A stretch of 64,000 bases of DNA from Beroe forskalii (Eukaryota; Ctenophora; Nuda; Beroida; Beroidae), in contig WFMF01000615.1 of the NCBI GenBank assembly GCA_011033025.1, forward strand, positions 1 to 64,000. Reading direction: 5' to 3'. Below are positions 59,763 to 64,000 of the stretch, piece after piece. Every line of letters starts with the position of its first letter. The first letter of the stretch is position 1. Both the position numbers and the translations under genes were made by a program. The notes under the pieces were generated by a model. It made no database searches and was not told the origin of the DNA. It was given only the letters and a program-made list of their open reading frames with translations.

Positions 59763-60109
59763 GAGATCCGACCCCAAAAACCCAACAGTGAGTAATGAGT
59801 ATCGAAAAGATTTTCCTTTTACTGTTCGAAAATCTACAAATTAATGTACAGCCATCGCAATATCAAGCATACCCGCAGTGTATTTAAAGTATTTCGTATT
59901 TACTAACTATAGATTAAAGTTTCCACGCGTTGTCTTGTACATAATGTACATATTGATTGTTTGTAAATATTGATGATTCATATAATTATACTTGTAAAAT
60001 GTAAAGTTATCTATAGAATTAGCAAGTAAAAGTTGTACTTGTATAGTTAATATTGCATAAAACTATTCAAAATATAATTATAATGGCATATTGTCATGAC
60101 ACGTCATTT

Positions 60110-60985
60110 CACACGAGGAAGCGTGCTTCCACGAGAAAGCGTTCTGTGCGCGCATCCATGAGAAAGCGTGCCGCGCGCGCTTCCATGAGAAAGCGTGCCG
60201 CGCGCGCTTCCATGAGAAAGCGTGCCGCGCGCGCTTCCATGAGAAAGCGTGCCGCGCGCGCTTCCATGAGAAAGCGTGCCGCGCGCGCTTCCATGAGAAA
60301 GCGTGCCGCGCGCGCTTCCATGAGAAAGCGTGCCGCGCGCGCTTCCATGAGAAAAGCGTGCCGCGCGCTTCCATGAAAGCGTGCCGCGCGCGCTTCCATG
60401 AGAAAGCGTGCCGCGCGCGCTTCCATGAGAAAGCGTGCCGCGCGCGCTTCAATGAGAAAGCGTGCCGCGCGCGCTTCCATGAAAAAGCGTGCCGCGCGTG
60501 CTTCCATGAGAAAGCGTGCCGCGCGCGCTTCCATGAGAAATCGTGCCGCGCGCGCTTCCATGAGAAAGCGTGCCGCGCGCGATTCCATGAAAAAGCGTGC
60601 CCATGCCTATTGCCTGATGCCGCGCGCGCTTCCATGAGAAAGCGTGCCACCGCGCGCTTTCATGAGAAATCGAAAGCGTGCCGCGCGCGCTTCCATGAAA
60701 AAGCGTGCTGCAGCTGTACTTGTCAGCGGACGCGCGCCCGGCGAAGGGGTATGAAATGCACTATGCAGCTGCGCACGCTTCAATGAGAAAGCGTGCCACG
60801 CGCGCTTCCATGAAAAAGTGTGCGTAGGCCGTGTGCGTTTCCATGAGAAAGCGTGCCGCCGCGCGCTTCCATGAGAAAGTGTGCCTAGGCCGTGTGCGCT
60901 TCCATGAGAAAGCATGCCGCCGCGCGCGTCCATGAGAAAGCGTGGCGCGCGCTTCCATGAGAACGTGTGCTGCGCGCGTCCATGA
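60110..60985. repeat. 27-bp GC-rich minisatellite
   Basis: More than 25 units of GCGTGCCGCGCGCGCTTCCA plus TGAGAAA. The period is a multiple of three, so frames stay open on both strands (RAASMRK-like and HAFSWKRAR-like repeats). No splice context, start context or composition typical of a gene. Units degrade toward the right, with a CTGCAGCTGTAC interruption at about 60708. Confidence 0.9.
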
Positions 60986-62153
60986 GAAAGCGACAAAGCG
61001 TAAGACGGTAAGATTTTAATTTGGAACCCGATCAAAAAACACACAATTGATTTATTTAATATTTTTAATTTGACAAAAATTATTTACAAATATGAAATGT
61101 ATGATAATGAAGAATTAGTGTAATTAATCTTTACCTTTCAGAGTTTCAGCTTTATTGATACAATTACATATAGTATTTACTGGCGAAGAATTGTATCCAG
61201 TTGTGTTGTCATATGACAAAATGTTATCTTACTTGATCATGTGTATGGTGTATTAAGTTGAAAATTTGAACTCAATTCAATCTAATTTTATTTTTCTTTG
61301 TTTGTTATTCACACAGCTCGTATTTATTTTCTGCCATTGAACATGTTGATCATATTTTTATTTCACATATATCAACAATTAAAGAATAGACCTGCAAGAC
61401 TCTGCAACAATCAACTCTGGACTTTTTGAAAAATTCTATGTAAGAAAAGCCAAATCCAAATGAGTCACACCTAGATGAATGGTGTGCAGGCATCATCAGT
61501 CCAATACCTACCTCATTCATGATCCATGACCCATGTCATATTCAAAAAAGTAAACATGCATGCTGGTATAATACAGGGTATTTTGCTGAATTTATAGAGG
61601 AGAAAATGTTTGATTGTCATTTTGTGGTTAAGGGTGCCCAACGCTCCTTTAACCACAAGATGTAGTGTGTTAGTTTCAGAAGCTCCAAGTTCATCAAGGA
61701 AATTAAGTTCATCAATGTCTTTATCCAGTGTAGGGAAGATAAAGTTCCATCTGGTCCTAAAAAGATCAAAAGATCAAGTCGACTGTGTTTACTTGTAAAC
61801 ATAAAACAGGCTGTGACTCCGAAGAGATGAGAATGAACCAGAGAAACAATAGGACTCCATTCTGAACGACTTTACCCTTGCTTGCAAGATTAAAACATCT
61901 TCTTTGTAGAACAAATACAGTCATCTTTGCAGTCAAGCCACAACTGTCCACAACTGTCCACAAATGTGGATATCATCCCCATTTGTGGAAATTTTTGCAA
62001 TTTTCAGCAAATTCTTGACCACAATTGTAGACGTCCACATATGTTTTTGTCATGCTTTTTTTCACAGATTTTTTGCCACTAATTTTCTGGGGTTGAACCA
62101 GCTCAGAACGATAAAATACTGACTCACATTTTAATTCTAGGTTTCCTCTTCAC
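60986..62153. other. Intergenic, no gene seen
   Basis: AT-rich. A small hairpin (TTGTGGTTAA ... TTAACCACAA, about 61621-61656) and TGTCCACAACTGTCCACAA repeats at about 61938 are the only structures noted. Confidence 0.4.
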
Positions 62154-62877
62154 CAGGGGTGGATCCAGGCTGAAAAAAGTGGCGGGGTTGTTGGCAAGCA
62201 AAGCGATCCAGCCAGCCACACCCAAAAAATTTTAATTTTCCTCTCAGATCCATTCTTAAGATTTTTTTGGCCCGCTCGCTTCACTTGCAAAAAACAAAAA
62301 CAAATACAAGGAATGGCAATATTATTTTGGATCATAATCCTTATTAATCTTTCTGGCAGGTAAAATTTTGAAAATCTTATACGTATCAAAGACTGTGTCT
62401 TTAGCCAATTTAGTTACATAATTTATTACAACAGTCCACTGCTGTCGAAAATTTTCAAGGTATTTGGTATCTGAATCTGTCACTCAAGTCAATTTGGTAA
62501 TGTATAATTTGATAACAAGCAAAAAAATCAATGATTCACATAGCTGTGTCAGTGTCTATGAAGGCCAATGTGATAACAAACCTAACATAGGAAATTCATC
62601 ACAACTGCCCGCCGCAGGCGAAAATTTCTATATCTGTGGCTGTGTCTAAGACCAATTAAGTCACGAAATTTTATCATAAAAATTTTTCAATATTTTGCAT
62701 CTGAATCAGCCTCTAGGACCAATTTGGTAATGTATAATTTGATTACGACAGCCCACTGCTCACAACCCCAACAACCCCACTCTGAAAACAACAACCCCAC
62801 AACCCCACTACAACCCCACAGCAGAAAAAGTGGCGGGGTTGCAACCCCGCCACAACCCCATTGTAGATCCACCACTG
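62154..62877. mobile_element. hAT-type MITE, 724 bp, TSD CTCTTCAC
   Basis: The ends read CAGGGGTGGATCCA and (complement) CAGTGGTGGATCTA. The 8-bp CTCTTCAC is present at 62146-62153 and 62878-62885. AAAAAGTGGCGGGGTTG occurs near both ends in inverted context. Internal CAACCCCAC repeats. No transposase frame. It lies about 160 bp upstream of DNA2. Confidence 0.9.
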
Positions 62878-63038
62878 CTCTTCACTCCCAAGTCCAAATT
62901 AAGCAAAATGGATTAAAATTGAGTCTGATATGCAATTTTGAAAATTGTCTATCAGGTGTCCGCATATATGTGCTCGTCTGGCACTAATGGGTTAATGTTT
63001 ATTGTCTCACTATTGCCTCACTCAAATTTCTTAGAAAA

Positions 63039-63928
63039 ATGACAAAGAAGAGAAAAGATCATGAGAGTTGTTCTAATGAGGATAGTAAAAGATCAAGACC
63101 ATTAAATGATCCAGTAAGCCCTGAATCAAATGCCTCTATTCTTGTTCCAGATACTCCTCAAAGTCCAATCAAGAAAAAAGTGTCTATAATTGTTCCAGAT
63201 ACTCCTCAAAGTCAGATAAAGAAAAAAGTCTCAAGTGCAAATAGTTCACTTGGAAATGGCTGCGATTTGTCTAAAATTGAACAAGAAGGAGCTGAAGATG
63301 GATTTTCTGATGAAGATTTTGATATTGATGATTTTTCTATGACAACTATAGAGAATCCCCTTCATGAATTTACAAAGTATAACCGATACATTGTGTTAGG
63401 CATTGAGAACACTGGAAATTTGAAGGTTGTGTACTGCAAACAGGCAAGCAGTGAGGCAAAAGTCACTCTGAAGCTCTCAGGAGAGTGGTATCATTGTAAT
63501 ATTGTGCCTGAATCATACATCCATGTTATTTGTGACACTGATCTAAATAATGAGGTAACTGCTAATTTTACTTCTTGTATAATGGATAAACCCAAAGAGT
63601 GTTAAAAATTAGGTTTAATTTCTTGGATCTTGAAAATTTTCATATATGTCACCTCATTTGCCTTATCTAGTTACATTTGAACAATTTCTGGTAGCTTCAA
63701 AATCTAGTTATTCGTTTTCATGAAATGAAATATAAACATCTACAGTTACAATGATAGCATCAATTTAATTTGCAGATAATTCTATAGCTGGTGATAGTTC
63801 TTACTTCTTATCAGATTGACATTTCAAATGAGAATTCAAACATGGTCATCCTTCATCCAGACATCCTTGTCTCTCCTACAACTATCTCTAGCAGTGTTAG
63901 ATGTCCTAGACAAGCTGTTCTTGGAGAG
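63039..63928 (+). CDS. DNA2: DNA replication helicase/nuclease DNA2, 5' end (truncated by window)
   Basis: Exons 63039-63554 (GAG|GTAACT donor) and 63815-63928 (GAG|GTTAGT donor), both phase 0; the gene continues past the window. Residues 1-100 are a basic/acidic low-complexity tail with a tandem repeat, ILVPDTPQSPIKKKVS then IIVPDTPQSQIKKKVS. From about 118 it matches the DNA2 N-terminal domain: NRYIVLGIENTG, LSGEWYHCNIVPES, then MVILHPDILVSPTTISSSVR and CPRQAVLGE. The Cys in VRCPR corresponds to the first iron-sulfur ligand of the RecB-like nuclease. DNA2 trims long Okazaki flaps and resects breaks. The frame past 63554 stays open to a stop at 63605 but is intron. Confidence 0.88.
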
Positions 63929-64000
63929 GTTAGTACCTAGCATCATTAGTAATGAGTTTCCAAGCATTTCAGTAAAAATTTTGACTATTTCAAAATCATT

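Noticed and set aside
60078..60786. Long Arg/Ala/Ser/Met and His/Ala/Phe/Ser/Trp frames on both strands
   Set aside because: The 27-bp unit keeps all these frames open by its period alone.

Overview
The window is animal nuclear DNA. It has multi-exon genes with GT/AG introns of about 100 bp to 10 kb, metazoan-type secreted multidomain proteins (kringle, calcium-binding EGF, laminin EGF, Ig), and a dense load of short inverted-repeat elements and minisatellites. A cnidarian or other early-branching marine invertebrate is my best guess, based on the cephalotoxin-like and ephrin-receptor-like cysteine-rich proteins. No marker in the window fixes the phylum.

Layout. 1-1.5 kb: a repeat with a fold-back 3' end, whose sister copy lies at 56.8-58.5 kb. 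3.7-4.8 kb (-): an unrecognised coiled-coil gene. 6.0-9.1 kb (-): an intronless, probably N-myristoylated nephrocystin-3-like protein whose P-loop has decayed. 9.8-12.7 kb: mobile elements and minisatellites. 12.8-20.8 kb (+): IFT74, 12 coding exons. 21.5-27.2 kb (+): a myeloid leukemia factor (MLF) gene with a 3.9-kb element in one intron. 27.9-28.4 kb (+): a possible two-exon small gene beside an RFX X-box. 29.1-35.8 kb (-): RSPH3, with a single-pass receptor-like gene nested on the opposite strand in its second intron. 36.7-37.9 kb (-): a VWA3-like gene with two frame breaks. 38.9-55.6 kb (+): WDR93, with two nested secreted-protein genes, a large cephalotoxin-like multidomain protein and a small two-repeat protein that share a domain. 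55.6-62.9 kb: repeats, including a hAT-type MITE. 63.0 kb to the end (+): the 5' end of DNA2.

Five of the recognisable genes (NPHP3-like, IFT74, RSPH3, VWA3-like, WDR93) are known or suspected cilium or axoneme components: transition-zone/inversin compartment, IFT-B, radial spoke, and two cilia-associated families. X-box-like motifs lie upstream of RSPH3 and WDR93 and beside the small unknown gene. The ciliary genes do not form an operon. Each has its own introns or polyadenylation signals, and strands alternate.

Exon boundaries were worked out by hand from splice signals, reading phase and remembered family similarity. They should be read as models to be tested against transcripts.
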